DNA of 64,000 nt from Histomonas meleagridis (GCA_020186115.1 WSYJ01000092.1:62001-126000); one strand, 5' to 3'; numbered from the stretch's first letter, positions 10,566-21,133 are shown. The notes: generated by a model from the letters alone, not told the origin. A program made the numbers and translations.

Positions 10566-12842
10566 ATGATTGATTTCAAGAATTATGAAATCAAGGAAAA
10601 AATATTTGATTGTAATGAAATGACTGTATTCAAAACAATAAAGAAAGATACAAATGAATCTCTTTTGTTAAAAATATTTCATTTGAACTTTATTTCTTTT
10701 CGTGGATACCAAAGATATATTCAGGCACTTGACGTATTCACAAATACAAAACATCCCTGCATTCAAAATATTCGTGAATTCTCAACTGTTGATCAAAATG
10801 GAAAATATGCTTTTGTTATTTCAACACCAATAATTCCAAACAATATGAAAAATTTATACAAAGAATTACATGAGAACAATTTCAAGCCATCTAAATCTCA
10901 ATTTCTTAAAATATTTTATTCAATTTCTTCAATTCTTAAACTTTTACATTCATCAAATGCGACACTTGGAAGATTTGATTCTACAGCTATTTATTTTTCA
11001 GATGATGAAGTTATTTTAACAACTGCTGGTATTGAACCACATTCAAATAAATTTGGAATTTTCCCATGGATGGCACCAGAACTTCTTCAACTCGATCCAA
11101 CACCACAAAGTGACGTATACTCTCTTGGTGTTATTTTATTTGAAATGATTACTGGAAAACTTCCACTTGAAGATTCTGCAGATAAAAATGATCTTATGAG
11201 CCGGATTAAAGATGGTGAACGAGATCCTCTTCCAGAGTCTGAATTTAAGAATATAATCGAAAACATGTTATCTCAAACACCAGAAAACCGCCCCAGCATC
11301 GATTCAATTTTTGAATTTCTCGGCGGTTATGAGTCAGAAATTTCTGAGTACATAAAACGCATCAAACTTGGCGAGCAATCATGCCATTGCGGATTTGAAG
11401 CTAATTTTGGGCATTTTGTGACTGAAGGTAATGCACTATTCCAACTCTTTAAAGCTACTTTATTACCAGAAAGTGAAAACGATCAAATTATTCAACTTAT
11501 ACATAATGCTGCCGAGAAAAAACTTCCACATGCAATGTTTGAGATCAGCATCCAATTAGAAGATGAAGATCCAAAGCGTTCACTAGAATTTCTAAAGAAT
11601 GCAGCTATTGAAGGACATATTCAAAGCATATCCAAATTAGGAATCGTTGCATTACAGAACAAAAACATCCAACAAGCAGCACAAATGTTTAAGATTAGTG
11701 CTGATGGAGGTGATATTTTTGGCATATCAAATTATGGCAAAATGTTATTAATCGGAGCTGGTGTACCACAAGACATTCCAAAAGGAATAGAATATTTACA
11801 AAAAGGTGTTGAACAAGGAGATTCAAATTGTCAATTTATATTAGGTTCATATTTAATTGAAAACGATAAATACGAAGAAGGCTTTAAACTACTACAATTA
11901 TCCGGTCAACAAGGGAATGTTCGTTCACAGTTATTAATGGCATTTGAGTTATCAGATAAAACATCACCAAAATACAATCCAGAATTTTCATACCTAATGT
12001 TACAACAACTAGCAAACAATGGAGTCATTGAAGCTATGTTAAAACTTGGCAACATATTAAAAGAAGGTAATGAATATATCAAACCTAATCCCAAAGAATC
12101 GTATGATATCTTTATGAAAGCCATGGCTAAAGGGTCACAAATTGCTATGATAGAAATTGCGGAGTTTTTAATTGAAGGGAAAGTTGTACCTAAAGATACT
12201 AAGAAAGGTATTGCTATGTTAGAGAAGCTTGTTACTTTACATAATGTTGAAGCAATGTTTCATTTATCTAAGTATGAGAATCATAATGAACTGCTTAAGA
12301 AAGCCGCTGATAATGGGCATCCGTTAGCGAATTACTTGTATGCGATAGAGAATAATTCAGAAGTTTATTTAAGAAATGCAGTGAAATTAAATTTGCCGAT
12401 AGCTATGAATTATTTGGGTGAATTAATTCTATCGAAAAAAGTTAACGGTACCGAAGATGAAGCGATGAATTTGTTTAAAACCGCCGCTAAAAAAGGTTTT
12501 GACAAAGCTAATTACAACGTCGGTTTATTGATGTTAGAAAAGAACGATAGAGTTAACGGTTTAAGTTATATTCAAAAAGCTGCTTTGAATGGTTTACCCG
12601 AGGCTGTATACAAAATGGGCGTAATGGTAATTAGTAATGAAATAGATGGTAACTTAAGTGAAGGCATAAAGTTAATTGAAGCTGCGGCTAATGACGGATA
12701 TCCATTAGCTTTGTACGAGTTGGGTATGCTGTATTTGGACGGCAAGAAAGTGGACAAAGATGAGGAAAAGGGAAAGAAGTTGCTGAGGGAAGCAGCTGAT
12801 AAAGGTTACGAAGAAGCGAAGAAAGCATTAAATAACATCTGA
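10566..12842 (+). CDS. Pseudokinase with C-terminal Sel1-like repeats
   Basis: A 758-residue protein combining a protein-kinase fold (residues ~5-260) with about a dozen Sel1-like repeats (~290-755). The kinase part keeps the beta3 lysine (LLLKIF), the APE motif (FGIFPWMAPELLQ), the helix F Asp (SDVYSLGVILFEMITGKLP) and a terminal R (NRPSID). The HRD catalytic loop is replaced (HSSNATLGRFDSTAI) and the DFG metal site is missing (ILTTAGIEPHS), so phosphotransfer is unlikely. Sel1 units such as GYPLALYELGMLYLDGKKV and GIKLIEAAANDG form an alpha-solenoid scaffold. Kinase/Sel1 fusions are a large expanded family in trichomonads. Inferred role: a scaffold or decoy pseudokinase. Three upstream CCTTT motifs may drive it. 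Confidence 0.85.
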   Translation: MIDFKNYEIKEKIFDCNEMTVFKTIKKDTNESLLLKIFHLNFISFRGYQRYIQALDVFTNTKHPCIQNIREFSTVDQNGKYAFVISTPIIPNNMKNLYKELHENNFKPSKSQFLKIFYSISSILKLLHSSNATLGRFDSTAIYFSDDEVILTTAGIEPHSNKFGIFPWMAPELLQLDPTPQSDVYSLGVILFEMITGKLPLEDSADKNDLMSRIKDGERDPLPESEFKNIIENMLSQTPENRPSIDSIFEFLGGYESEISEYIKRIKLGEQSCHCGFEANFGHFVTEGNALFQLFKATLLPESENDQIIQLIHNAAEKKLPHAMFEISIQLEDEDPKRSLEFLKNAAIEGHIQSISKLGIVALQNKNIQQAAQMFKISADGGDIFGISNYGKMLLIGAGVPQDIPKGIEYLQKGVEQGDSNCQFILGSYLIENDKYEEGFKLLQLSGQQGNVRSQLLMAFELSDKTSPKYNPEFSYLMLQQLANNGVIEAMLKLGNILKEGNEYIKPNPKESYDIFMKAMAKGSQIAMIEIAEFLIEGKVVPKDTKKGIAMLEKLVTLHNVEAMFHLSKYENHNELLKKAADNGHPLANYLYAIENNSEVYLRNAVKLNLPIAMNYLGELILSKKVNGTEDEAMNLFKTAAKKGFDKANYNVGLLMLEKNDRVNGLSYIQKAALNGLPEAVYKMGVMVISNEIDGNLSEGIKLIEAAANDGYPLALYELGMLYLDGKKVDKDEEKGKKLLREAADKGYEEAKKALNNI

Positions 12843-12916
12843 AATAAATATATAAGTAGTAACGTTTTGTTTTGCATTAACAATGTCGAAAGTAACAGCA
12901 CTTTGTATAGTCCGAC

Positions 12917-13190
12917 AACAAAAATTCATAAATTTTTGTATAGTTTTTTAGCAAATAGAAATTTTAACATATGTTCAGTCCCAAAAATATGAAAGAAAAT
13001 CGAGAAAAAAGATTTTTTTGGTGTTAAAGATAAGGTTATCTTTAGTGAAGTGAGTGGAAATAGGAATATCGCGAAAATTACAAAATTAAATAGATAAAAA
13101 ATTTATTAAATATATATTACTAAATATGTTCTCTATGAATAATGCTACAGTGTAGGCGTGAGTTATATCAAGGTGTCGTTCTACAGGTTT
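12917..13190. repeat. Dispersed intergenic repeat, copy 1
   Basis: About 270 bp that reappears in the same orientation at 31922-32209. Both copies share blocks such as TAGAAATTTTAACATAT, TTTAGTGAAGTGAGT and AAAATTACAAAATTAAAT. A 57-bp block is identical base for base (13104-13160 and 32105-32161) and includes the palindrome CTACACTGTAG (in complement). The conservation is uneven, with one highly conserved core in a diverged AT-rich body. This would fit a small RNA gene, a regulatory element or a MITE-like element. The 72-residue minus-strand ORF across it has no family features, and its frame is not kept in copy 2. Confidence 0.7.
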
Positions 13191-13413
13191 TTCAAGGCAA
13201 TATATGTTAACAGCAGCGATGAGAATCCAAAGAGCTCTAAGGACTGACGCCAATTTAACTTTTGCAAAAGAAGTCTGATTTGGGCGGCGCATTTCAAATA
13301 CCATTTATTTATATTTTGTATATAAGAATGTTTTATTCTTAGAAAAAAAAAGCTTACATGAAAACAAAAAAAATATTTGGGATAGAAAATTTTATTCGCT
13401 AAATTTGTTGAAT

Positions 13414-15000
13414 TCAAGCTAGGACAAAGAATAACATCGTCAAAGAAATGATAACCATAATTCCTAATAAGACCAGAAAAGCATTTGATGACTTCTTTGG
13501 TTTAAACTCATCATAGTCCTTATAAATATCAAGATCATAATAATTATTTTCTTCTTTGTTATGAAGTGGATTCCAAACTTGTGCAAAAAATGGATTAACT
13601 TTTGCTATTGCATCATAGTTCCATGGAATTGGATCACATTCAGGGCACCAGTGACCACCTTTTAATATTGTATTTGGTGTCATATCAAATATATGTCCAA
13701 AGGCACATTTCCATTTTAATGGTGTAAATAAATCACCTGATTTCATTTCATCAGATAAACATTCACCACCTCTAAATTTTGCAGCTTCTTTCATATCATT
13801 TATATTTAATTCATCGATTGGTTTTGTTTCATCATAACCATGATTTAAAACAATAGCTTTCTCTGATGGTCGACTAAGATCTGTTTTATCCCATGTTTTA
13901 GGTAATGATTCCCATTCTTTATATGATCCAAAGAATGCACTGATTCGTTTTTCATCTTTATTCTTAATCCATGTAAGTGTACCAAATCGTTTATCATTTG
14001 CAATCAATCGCATAAATTCTTTTCCAATAAAGTTTGCAAAAAGAAATGATAACCTAAAGAACCATGGAGACTTTTTCTTGAGATCATTAAAATATTCTTT
14101 GATTGGAACATTATGTCGAAAATGTAAAATATTTTCTAATTCATCACTATCTAAATACCATTGACCATGGAAATTACGTGTTATAAACCAATTTGGTTCA
14201 AATATTTTCTTTGGTGCATCATGACCCATTCCAAGTGAATAAAGAATTTTTTCTTCAAATTCATAATTCGTCATTCTATATTCTTTTCCTGATCCAATAT
14301 TATAAAAACGTCTCCAAAATGTTTCTGGGACTGAATCATCAAGAACATTACACATAAGTGTTGCACTATCTTCAAGAGTTGCCCATTCAAGAACACCACG
14401 TAAAACAATATGAAAAACGATAGGTCCAATATTATAAAGAAGACCTGGATGTAAAATACCTGATTGACGTAATGAAACCCAATGTTTTAAACCTGATTCT
14501 GCAAAAATTCGTTCTGCTTGAACTTTAGATACACCATAATGATCATAAATAGAGATATTAATCGGATCACCACATCTTCCCCAATGAATTGGATCATTAC
14601 GATCTCCTGTTTGTGCAACTGTTCCGATATAAACGACTTTAATATCATCTGAATTAGGCTGTGATTTAACTGCTTTAACAATATTTTCTGCTGCTGTTAC
14701 ATTTGTTGCAAGTGTTTCTTTCGGTAAAAAATCAGCACGTGGTGAAACTAATCCTCCAATATGTAAAACATAATTACAGCCATCAATTGCTTTTTTGACA
14801 TCATCATAATTCTTTAAATCTCCCCAAACTATTGTCACCCTTGAATCTTTTTCATATGAAGAAAATAATTGACGATTTCTAAATTTATCTCTAAGTAATA
14901 GAACGATATCAAAATCTTTCCTCTTATTATATATCTCGAGGAATGAGGCATGACCCATAACTCCAGATGCTCCAGATATAAATACCTTTTTACTTGTCAT
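13414..15000 (-). CDS. NAD-dependent epimerase/dehydratase with zinc-ribbon and C-terminal membrane anchor
   Basis: A 528-residue protein in three parts. Residues ~1-330 are an extended-SDR Rossmann domain with the NAD motif GASGVMG at the N-terminus, the strand-end DGCNYVLHIGG, and the catalytic YxxxK (YDHYGVSK). It resembles sugar-nucleotide epimerases or 3beta-HSD-like dehydrogenases. Around residues 425-470 lies a Cys/His cluster (KWKCAFGHIFDMTPNTILKG, then HWCPEC), resembling the bacterial treble-clef zinc domain that binds nucleic acid or serves structure. The last ~22 residues form one transmembrane helix (AFLVLLGIMVIISLTMLFFVLA), giving a tail-anchored protein facing the cytosol. The fusion is unusual for a eukaryotic SDR and a bacterial source by lateral transfer is possible. 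The ATG at 15000 is preceded by TTTTTCATTG, an Inr-like TCAYT sequence. The substrate is unknown. Confidence 0.75.
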   Translation of the reverse strand: MTSKKVFISGASGVMGHASFLEIYNKRKDFDIVLLLRDKFRNRQLFSSYEKDSRVTIVWGDLKNYDDVKKAIDGCNYVLHIGGLVSPRADFLPKETLATNVTAAENIVKAVKSQPNSDDIKVVYIGTVAQTGDRNDPIHWGRCGDPINISIYDHYGVSKVQAERIFAESGLKHWVSLRQSGILHPGLLYNIGPIVFHIVLRGVLEWATLEDSATLMCNVLDDSVPETFWRRFYNIGSGKEYRMTNYEFEEKILYSLGMGHDAPKKIFEPNWFITRNFHGQWYLDSDELENILHFRHNVPIKEYFNDLKKKSPWFFRLSFLFANFIGKEFMRLIANDKRFGTLTWIKNKDEKRISAFFGSYKEWESLPKTWDKTDLSRPSEKAIVLNHGYDETKPIDELNINDMKEAAKFRGGECLSDEMKSGDLFTPLKWKCAFGHIFDMTPNTILKGGHWCPECDPIPWNYDAIAKVNPFFAQVWNPLHNKEENNYYDLDIYKDYDEFKPKKSSNAFLVLLGIMVIISLTMLFFVLA

Positions 15001-15509
15001 TGCAATGAAAAATTATGGAAGAAAAATTCTAAGGATATTCAAAACTCGAGAATTGAATGGTTATGGTTATCGTTTAACACCGTTATGTTCAAAATTCAAT
15101 AAGATAATGACCGGTGTAAAACCGTTGATAACTTTTTCAGTTAATTTCTCATTTTTGAGAAATATGATCCCAAAAAATTGAAAAACACCGGTACAGCATG
15201 ATCAATTTCTTATCTGAACCTCAGGCACGTCAGTAACATTAAATACAACAAAAAATCAATGTCAACAACGATAAATATCACCTCATTGTGAGCATAAAAA
15301 CAATTCAAATAATCAATATCATCATATTCGATATATGAAAGTATAGAATATCATCAAGATTATCATCAATGTTATTAACATACAAAATTTTTAGTAAATA
15401 TAAGAAGCATATCCGAAAAAATCAAAAATATTCTTACACGACGACCGTTAATTTCTTTTTTTTGTGTAAACAAATTTTGAATATTTTACACCATCCCAAA
15501 CCCATTACG
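15001..15509. promoter_or_regulatory. Divergent intergenic region with AACCGTT/CCGGTG motifs
   Basis: The gap between the divergent epimerase and membrane-protein genes. It carries several Myb-like elements: ACCGTTATG near 15080, CCGGTG at 15111, AACCGTT at 15120-15126 and ACCGGT near 15187. An upstream ATG at 15369 is in frame with the next gene, but the 47 residues it would add look unlike the family N-terminus. No other gene was seen. Confidence 0.35.
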
Positions 15510-16430
15510 ATGGGATTTATTGACGATTATGAATGCCTTTCAGGAAGTACAATTGGTTCATGTGGTGCTCATGTATTCATAGTTCTTTTGATGATTGCAC
15601 AATCAATATCTTCATTGGTATTATTTTATTTTTTAGCGACTTATGCACGCAAATACTATTTAAGTCCAACTAAAGCCAATAAAAATATGATATTTTTGGT
15701 ACTTCCTGGCCTTTTTTACTCTGTTTCCAATGCTCTTCTCTGTTTTTTCCCATATTATGAAGATTCAGTTCAATATCTTTATTCAGTAAGTTCTAACCTC
15801 AAATGTTTTACTTATGTTGTCGCAATTGATCAAGCTATTTTTCTTATTCGTTTAATATCGACCAAGTATGCAAGTCTATTACGCTTTGTTATGTTTTTCA
15901 CGATGGCTTTTATTATCATAGAACTATGCATTGTATTAATTCGATCCATGACACCCATAAAGCAATTTGATGATCATTTTTTACAATTTTGTTCAATAGT
16001 AATTGAAACCTATACAATTAGTCTTTATACCTTCACATGTACTGTTGGTTTTGTGATTTCAGATCAAACAGAGTGGGTACTTTCACCCTCATACTGCAAA
16101 GCCATGAAATATGTAATTTTCATTAATTCATTTTTACATTTTTTTTACATCATCTTGAATGTAACTGATGATTTTGGTGACTCTACGACTATATTTTACG
16201 TCTATTATGTCGTTTATCATTTTGGCACTGAGAAGCGTCGCAGCATAAGTCTGTTTCTCGTCTTCTTGAAAACTTTCGTCACCGGAAATTTGCCTGTGCT
16301 CATAACTGTGGTGGCGATGCTCTTCATGAAGCCGACTAATCAGGATCCTTTGGACGAAAACACAGACGCTTACTCCGGACACACATCAATGAGTTTCTTG
16401 CACGAGAAATTACTTGAGCCAAGTGCGTGA
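15510..16430 (+). CDS. Multi-pass (about seven-helix) membrane protein
   Basis: A 306-residue protein beginning MGFIDDYECLSG. About seven hydrophobic segments follow, including VFIVLLMIAQSISSLVLFYFL, MIFLVLPGLFYSVSNALLCFF, FVMFFTMAFIIIELCIVLI and SLFLVFLKTFVTGNLPVLIT, and then a short polar C-terminal tail. There is no cleavable signal peptide. The seven-helix count, extracellular-looking N-terminus and conserved-looking polar loops recall GPCR-like or TOM1/THH1-like membrane proteins, but no diagnostic motif identifies a family, so the function is unknown. An ATG at 15369 would add 47 basic residues. The start at 15510 is preferred because the compact N-terminus begins there. The 3' end has somewhat higher GC than the rest. 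It is convergent with the next gene. Confidence 0.65.
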   Translation: MGFIDDYECLSGSTIGSCGAHVFIVLLMIAQSISSLVLFYFLATYARKYYLSPTKANKNMIFLVLPGLFYSVSNALLCFFPYYEDSVQYLYSVSSNLKCFTYVVAIDQAIFLIRLISTKYASLLRFVMFFTMAFIIIELCIVLIRSMTPIKQFDDHFLQFCSIVIETYTISLYTFTCTVGFVISDQTEWVLSPSYCKAMKYVIFINSFLHFFYIILNVTDDFGDSTTIFYVYYVVYHFGTEKRRSISLFLVFLKTFVTGNLPVLITVVAMLFMKPTNQDPLDENTDAYSGHTSMSFLHEKLLEPSA

Positions 16431-17015
16431 TTTGTGCGATTTTATTTGTTTGTGCGTCTTTTTATTAGTAAACATTTTTATTTTGTACTTATTTTAATCA
16501 ATTTTATAATGTAAGTATTAACGAAAATAATTTCAACTGAGTAATTGATATTTCGTAATTTTTATATAGTGTTACACATAAAATAATGATTTAATCTATT
16601 TTATAATGTTCTTTTCGTTTTAGAATTTATAATTTTTGGCAATTGTTAAACATAAGTGATTTAATTGTTTTCATAAAATAAGTTCAATGATAGCAATTCC
16701 AACTGAGTAATTGATAATTCATAATTTTTAAAAATTATTAAACGTGAGTGATTTTATTGTTTTCATAAAATAACAATTTCAACTAAGTAATTGATAATTT
16801 AACATTTTTACACAGAAATCAATGTTTCAATTGATTTTATTATGTAAGTAAGGATGAAAAAATTTATAGCTACACATCTACCATTTAATGATAAATTCAT
16901 TTATGGCTGAAGGAAATAAATATTATCATTTAAACGAATTGCAAATATTTTGTCGACAGCGACTTCTTACGCAAAAATAAAAAATTTCGTTTTATTCAAA
17001 AAAATAATATTTTCC
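16431..17015. repeat. Degenerate tandem repeats between convergent genes
   Basis: This 585-bp convergent intergenic region contains three or four imperfect copies of an 80-165 bp motif. Recurring pieces are CAACTGAGTAATTGAT (near 16535, 16699 and, with one change, 16776), TAAACATAAGTGATTTAA (near 16645, diverged at 16739) and TTGTTTTCATAAAATAA (near 16663 and 16758). The repeats are AT-rich and encode nothing. They may be remnants of a local duplication or a 3'-end processing region shared by both genes. Confidence 0.5.
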
Positions 17016-19238
17016 TCAATTGTTTGTGAATTCCCTATAAAACCGATCGGATATTCCGAACCATTTTCTTAAGTTTTCGAATTTTTCGAATATTTCTTCG
17101 GAAATTGGGTTTTTAATTGTATTCAAGTTTGGAATTCTTTGGAACTTATCGGTGTACAACTCCTTAATCACGCACAACGTTTGTATCAAAGTAGCTCTAA
17201 AGTACAAAGGCTCATTATACTGCAACAACGGCGAAATAATTTTTTGGTAATATGCCAAATTGTTGTTACTGTTATCCTTCACGTTCTTAAACTCGGGTCC
17301 AATTCTTCGTTCTATTTCCAAGAAGAGACGAATCTTTTCTCCGATGAAGAACATTTCCAAGTTCTTTTCGAACAATGCCTTAAATCCATTTTCGGCCAAT
17401 ATCAAAATGTTTCCGATATCTTTTAGCATTGGGATTCTTATTGATATTATTGGGTCATTTATATCGATGTTATTCGCAGATAATACATAAGGTGTAACAG
17501 TTGAACAAGCGTCAACTAAACTTAATAAGAAATCAACTCGATTCTTAGATGTAATACCTTGGAATGGTATTGCGATCTTAGATATATCTGCAAGTAATAA
17601 CGAAAATGTAATATCTTTAAAGATGTTCGTATAAAATTCCATCTTCGGCATAAACGAATTGTTTTTTGCAACAGATAACATAACTTTAACTTTGTTCGTC
17701 TTATCATTATTAAACATGTTCGCCCATTTGTTTTGAATATTAATCGCAGCATAAACAATTGTTTCATGTAATTGTTTACCGCTTTCTAAAAGCTCTTCAA
17801 TATTCGATGATATTGCTGTTAATTGATTATTCGGAAATCCAACACTTGTTTGTCTTTCGACATAATCGAACAATAATTTCGATGGCTTCACAAAGATATC
17901 CAATAAATTTAATGATAAATATTCGACTTGTGTCTTAAGGAATTTAATTGGATATGTATCTTCAAATGATAACATTTGACTTATCGAATAATTATCACAT
18001 ACTAATTGTAATATATGTTGTAACGATGTAAGCATTATTTCGATCTCTTTTAAGCCATGTGAATGTTCAATTAAAAATTCATGCGCTCTTTTGTTGTCTT
18101 GGAACTTCTTTAACGTGAATTCTTTCGAAGTTTCTGTGGGCTCTGGTGGTCTTGACTTAGGTATAATAGCTATATTAAATGACTTTAAATGGAATGCATC
18201 TTCAATGAACGTTGTGTTCGTTGCATTCGGATTATCCATTTTCTTACGTACCGATTGATATAACTTTGTCGCGATTGTTATATCTGCAACTGAGAATTGG
18301 AAATCAAGTCCGCCATAGAATATAATTTGTTGGATTTCGGGTAATACTGAATATATTCGTGTGTTAAATATGTTGAAAACTTCATGACATAAATCATTGG
18401 AAACAATGTCATTTAACATGTTGATGATTAAGTTGGTGATTTTAATGGACTTGAAATCATTCGGATTTTCAGGTGACGAAAGTTGGATAATGGTATTAGT
18501 GGTGGAATAAAGTGGATGATTATTCCATAACTTAACAAAAGGATATAAAAATTCATCAAAAATGGCTTCTTTAGCTCGGATTCGATCGGAATGAATGATT
18601 TCATTAGCAATTGTGATTTGTTGCTGAGTTAAACATGAAACACATTTCCGTAACGTGTCTAAAAATGTATATTTGATGTCTGATATGTTCGTGCTAAATT
18701 GCTGTGGATCAATGCTATGGAAAAATAAATGAATAAATCGATCTTGAAAAACATATGAATGCATTAAAAATGTACCAATAAGTTTGGGGGCTAATGGATC
18801 ATTGATATGCCGAAGAAGAAAATTTAATGCTTGCTCAGAATACTCAGCACAACAAAAATGCCCATAGATTGATGGAAATGTTGAATAGACAAAATATGTA
18901 GTGGCTAATGAGGTGTTGGGATATGCTGCTTGTAGAACATCTGAAAGCCTTTGATCGGTTACATAAGGCTTGATATTTTGTAAAACATTTATTATATTTT
19001 TTTCCATCGACGTGGGTTTGGCATCATCATAAGTAATAAAAACATCCGGCAAATTTATGTCTTTAAAGCTGATGTTTCGAAATCGAATCAAAGAAAGAAA
19101 TTTGGAAAAAGAAATATAATTTACAAAAGCTTGGCTGTTAGTTTCGATGAATTGATCTTTTAGCTTTGCTGCATCGAATGAGTAATTGTATTTGAGCGTT
19201 TTAAGTTCCTTACGACTCGATTTGGTTTCAGTTTCCAT
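17016..19238 (-). CDS. Large alpha-helical protein, unrecognised (possible RasGAP-like fold)
   Basis: A 740-residue protein with ATG start and no membrane segments or signal peptide, largely helical with many short hydrophobic helices. A segment near residues 120-220 (EQALNFLLRHINDP, FLMHSYVFQDRFIHLFF, then AKEAIFDEFLYPFVKLW) faintly recalls RasGAP-like domains of the GAPVD1/IQGAP type, with a helical bundle ending in an F..P pattern. No arginine finger or FLR motif could be pinned down, so this is a weak suggestion. The C-terminal half contains an Asn-rich linker (DNPNATNTTF). Many proteins of this kind in trichomonads remain uncharacterised. It is convergent with the membrane protein to its left and has a ~1.9-kb gap upstream. 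Confidence 0.6.
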   Translation of the reverse strand: METETKSSRKELKTLKYNYSFDAAKLKDQFIETNSQAFVNYISFSKFLSLIRFRNISFKDINLPDVFITYDDAKPTSMEKNIINVLQNIKPYVTDQRLSDVLQAAYPNTSLATTYFVYSTFPSIYGHFCCAEYSEQALNFLLRHINDPLAPKLIGTFLMHSYVFQDRFIHLFFHSIDPQQFSTNISDIKYTFLDTLRKCVSCLTQQQITIANEIIHSDRIRAKEAIFDEFLYPFVKLWNNHPLYSTTNTIIQLSSPENPNDFKSIKITNLIINMLNDIVSNDLCHEVFNIFNTRIYSVLPEIQQIIFYGGLDFQFSVADITIATKLYQSVRKKMDNPNATNTTFIEDAFHLKSFNIAIIPKSRPPEPTETSKEFTLKKFQDNKRAHEFLIEHSHGLKEIEIMLTSLQHILQLVCDNYSISQMLSFEDTYPIKFLKTQVEYLSLNLLDIFVKPSKLLFDYVERQTSVGFPNNQLTAISSNIEELLESGKQLHETIVYAAINIQNKWANMFNNDKTNKVKVMLSVAKNNSFMPKMEFYTNIFKDITFSLLLADISKIAIPFQGITSKNRVDFLLSLVDACSTVTPYVLSANNIDINDPIISIRIPMLKDIGNILILAENGFKALFEKNLEMFFIGEKIRLFLEIERRIGPEFKNVKDNSNNNLAYYQKIISPLLQYNEPLYFRATLIQTLCVIKELYTDKFQRIPNLNTIKNPISEEIFEKFENLRKWFGISDRFYREFTNN

Positions 19239-20548
19239 TTTTGGAAATTTATTGTTCGAGCTATTTTCAATGGTCTGTTTGCAAAAATTTTTTCTGTGGC
19301 GTTAAAAGTATAGAAAAAGCTTTTTTTGTTTGTCTTGGCACTTTTTGCAAATGAATTGCACAACATAAGATAACATAAAGAAGTCACCATTTTTCAACTT
19401 TATGCTGAAATTTTAGGAGCTTTTTTCCAAAACAGTGATCGCCATTTAATGGATACACTTTGTTTTCATTTTGTTTCATGATGAAATGTAACCTAAGCTC
19501 TTTATCATCTTTTTGACTTTTCTATCTTTTTTGTTCTGACTAATTACACATTTAAAAAGTTTTTATAAAGTTAAGAAATAGTATTAACTTTTATTCTTTT
19601 CATTACGCATTAAAACAATTTTGTGTAATTTTTATTTTTTCATTTATTTAATTTGTGTTATACATTTAGATTTGTTGTTTTTATAATACTGATAAGTTAC
19701 TTTGGTTTTAAATGTTGTTGAAGAAAATTTTTTCTTGTTGGTAATTACCAACAATAGGGTCGAATGAATGATAAGTCATCGTAATTATATTCAAAAACTG
19801 AAAGAGGTTAAAAGCCTTTCTGCAATCAGCTTTATTATATAGGTCATTATGATTTCAGTACAGTAATTGTGCTAATCAATCCATATTTGATAAAGGTTTG
19901 ATGTAATTTTATTCGTTGAACATTTGGTTTGATTTCGCTCAACAAAAGTTAAAAATTTGTGACTCAAAAGTGACTATGTGGCAAAACCACCCCCCACAAC
20001 AAATTTGTTGAAAAAGTCAGTCATAAAACTGTAAACAGAACAAATTCATTGGGAATTGGAATAACATCAACCGTAACTATTGAAAGAACGTACGTTCCAT
20101 GGGACCCCACTTTTTGAACTCTTAGTGCAGGACAATTTTTTTTTCCAAATTTCTTCTTTCACAACAACGATGATCCAAGATCATTACGTACGATTAGCAA
20201 TGATCAACCAACTTTTTACAACCAATATAAGAAATATATTAACACTTAATGAAAATTCTGGGATTCACAAATATATGAAGAATCATCAAGAAAATATGAT
20301 AATTAATTTGATGACACATGTATCCATTTGTTACAATGATTGTTTCATAGATTTTATATATCATTTGATAAATCAAATTATTAATTTTTTGAGTCCTTAT
20401 TCATTATTATTTATAATATTGTGTCTTTTATATCATTTCAGATTGAAATTAAAATGTGAAGCGATCAATTGAATTACTTAAGGTTAATCATTATAATAAT
20501 AATATCAAGCACAAAAAAGATATTGGCTAATATGGTTTTCTAATTTAT
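19239..20548. other. Long AT-rich intergenic region
   Basis: About 1.3 kb upstream of the unrecognised helical gene. A 101-codon open frame from the ATG at 20170 to 20472 (MIQDHYVRLAMINQLF start, hydrophobic Ile/Leu-rich end) has no recognisable family and may be a decayed gene piece. Another copy of CACTTTTTGA lies at 20108-20117, just after a GTACGTTCCATGGGACC stretch. Nothing else is supported. Confidence 0.3.
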
Positions 20549-20704
20549 TTGAATCAATTTGAATATTCAAAACAAATTTCTAATTCAGAGCCATTCATAA
20601 TAACTGAAGAAAATGATTTTTATAATTCAACTCAAACTTCGGCTGGATATATTATTATTTCAAATGGAATCACTGAAATTCCAGACAGAGACTTAAATAT
20701 TTAA
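20549..20704 (+). pseudogene. Remnant of a BspA-like LRR_5 protein
   Basis: An open stretch of about 50 codons ending in TAA encodes an N-terminal-like LRR_5 piece with the pattern GYIIISNGITEIPDRDLNI, resembling the VxIPxGVTEIPxxAF unit of BspA-like surface proteins. It has no start codon and no continuing LRRs. It is read as a fragment of a dead or transposed gene copy. Confidence 0.5.
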
Positions 20705-21133
20705 ATATTCATATATAACACATTTAAATAGTTAATACATTGATGTGGCTATCCCAGTTCTATCATGTTTAGAATATTTCCAAATGCGTATTTCAATATC
20801 ATGTTAAAATAAAATGTTTGAAAAATTATTTTTTAAAAATCTTCATGTTCCAAATAAAATTTATGATAAGTTTATTTTTGATATTGTATATATATATACA
20901 AATGAATGATAGTATTTATTTTTTTAGAAGGAAAAACTGTATGTTTTGTTACAGTTGAATGTTTGGTCCTAACATTAAGGATTTATTTGAAACATAATTT
21001 TATAATTAAAAACAAATCATAAGAGGGAAGTACTTTAACGATAGGGTTATTTTACATTGGAACCGTTTGAAAACATTCAAAAACTTTAACGGGCGACAGC
21101 CGTTTTTAGCAGTTATTTGAGAAAATTGATAAA
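20705..21133. other. Intergenic region upstream of RhoGAP gene
   Basis: A 429-bp AT-rich gap. The last ~60 bp before the ATG are less AT-rich and contain AACCGTTTGAAAACATT and AACGGGCGAC, possible Myb-like promoter elements. No gene or RNA was recognised. Confidence 0.3.

Noticed and set aside
13086-13304. 72-codon minus-strand ORF
   Set aside because: Lies across the dispersed repeat, and the frame is not kept in the second copy.
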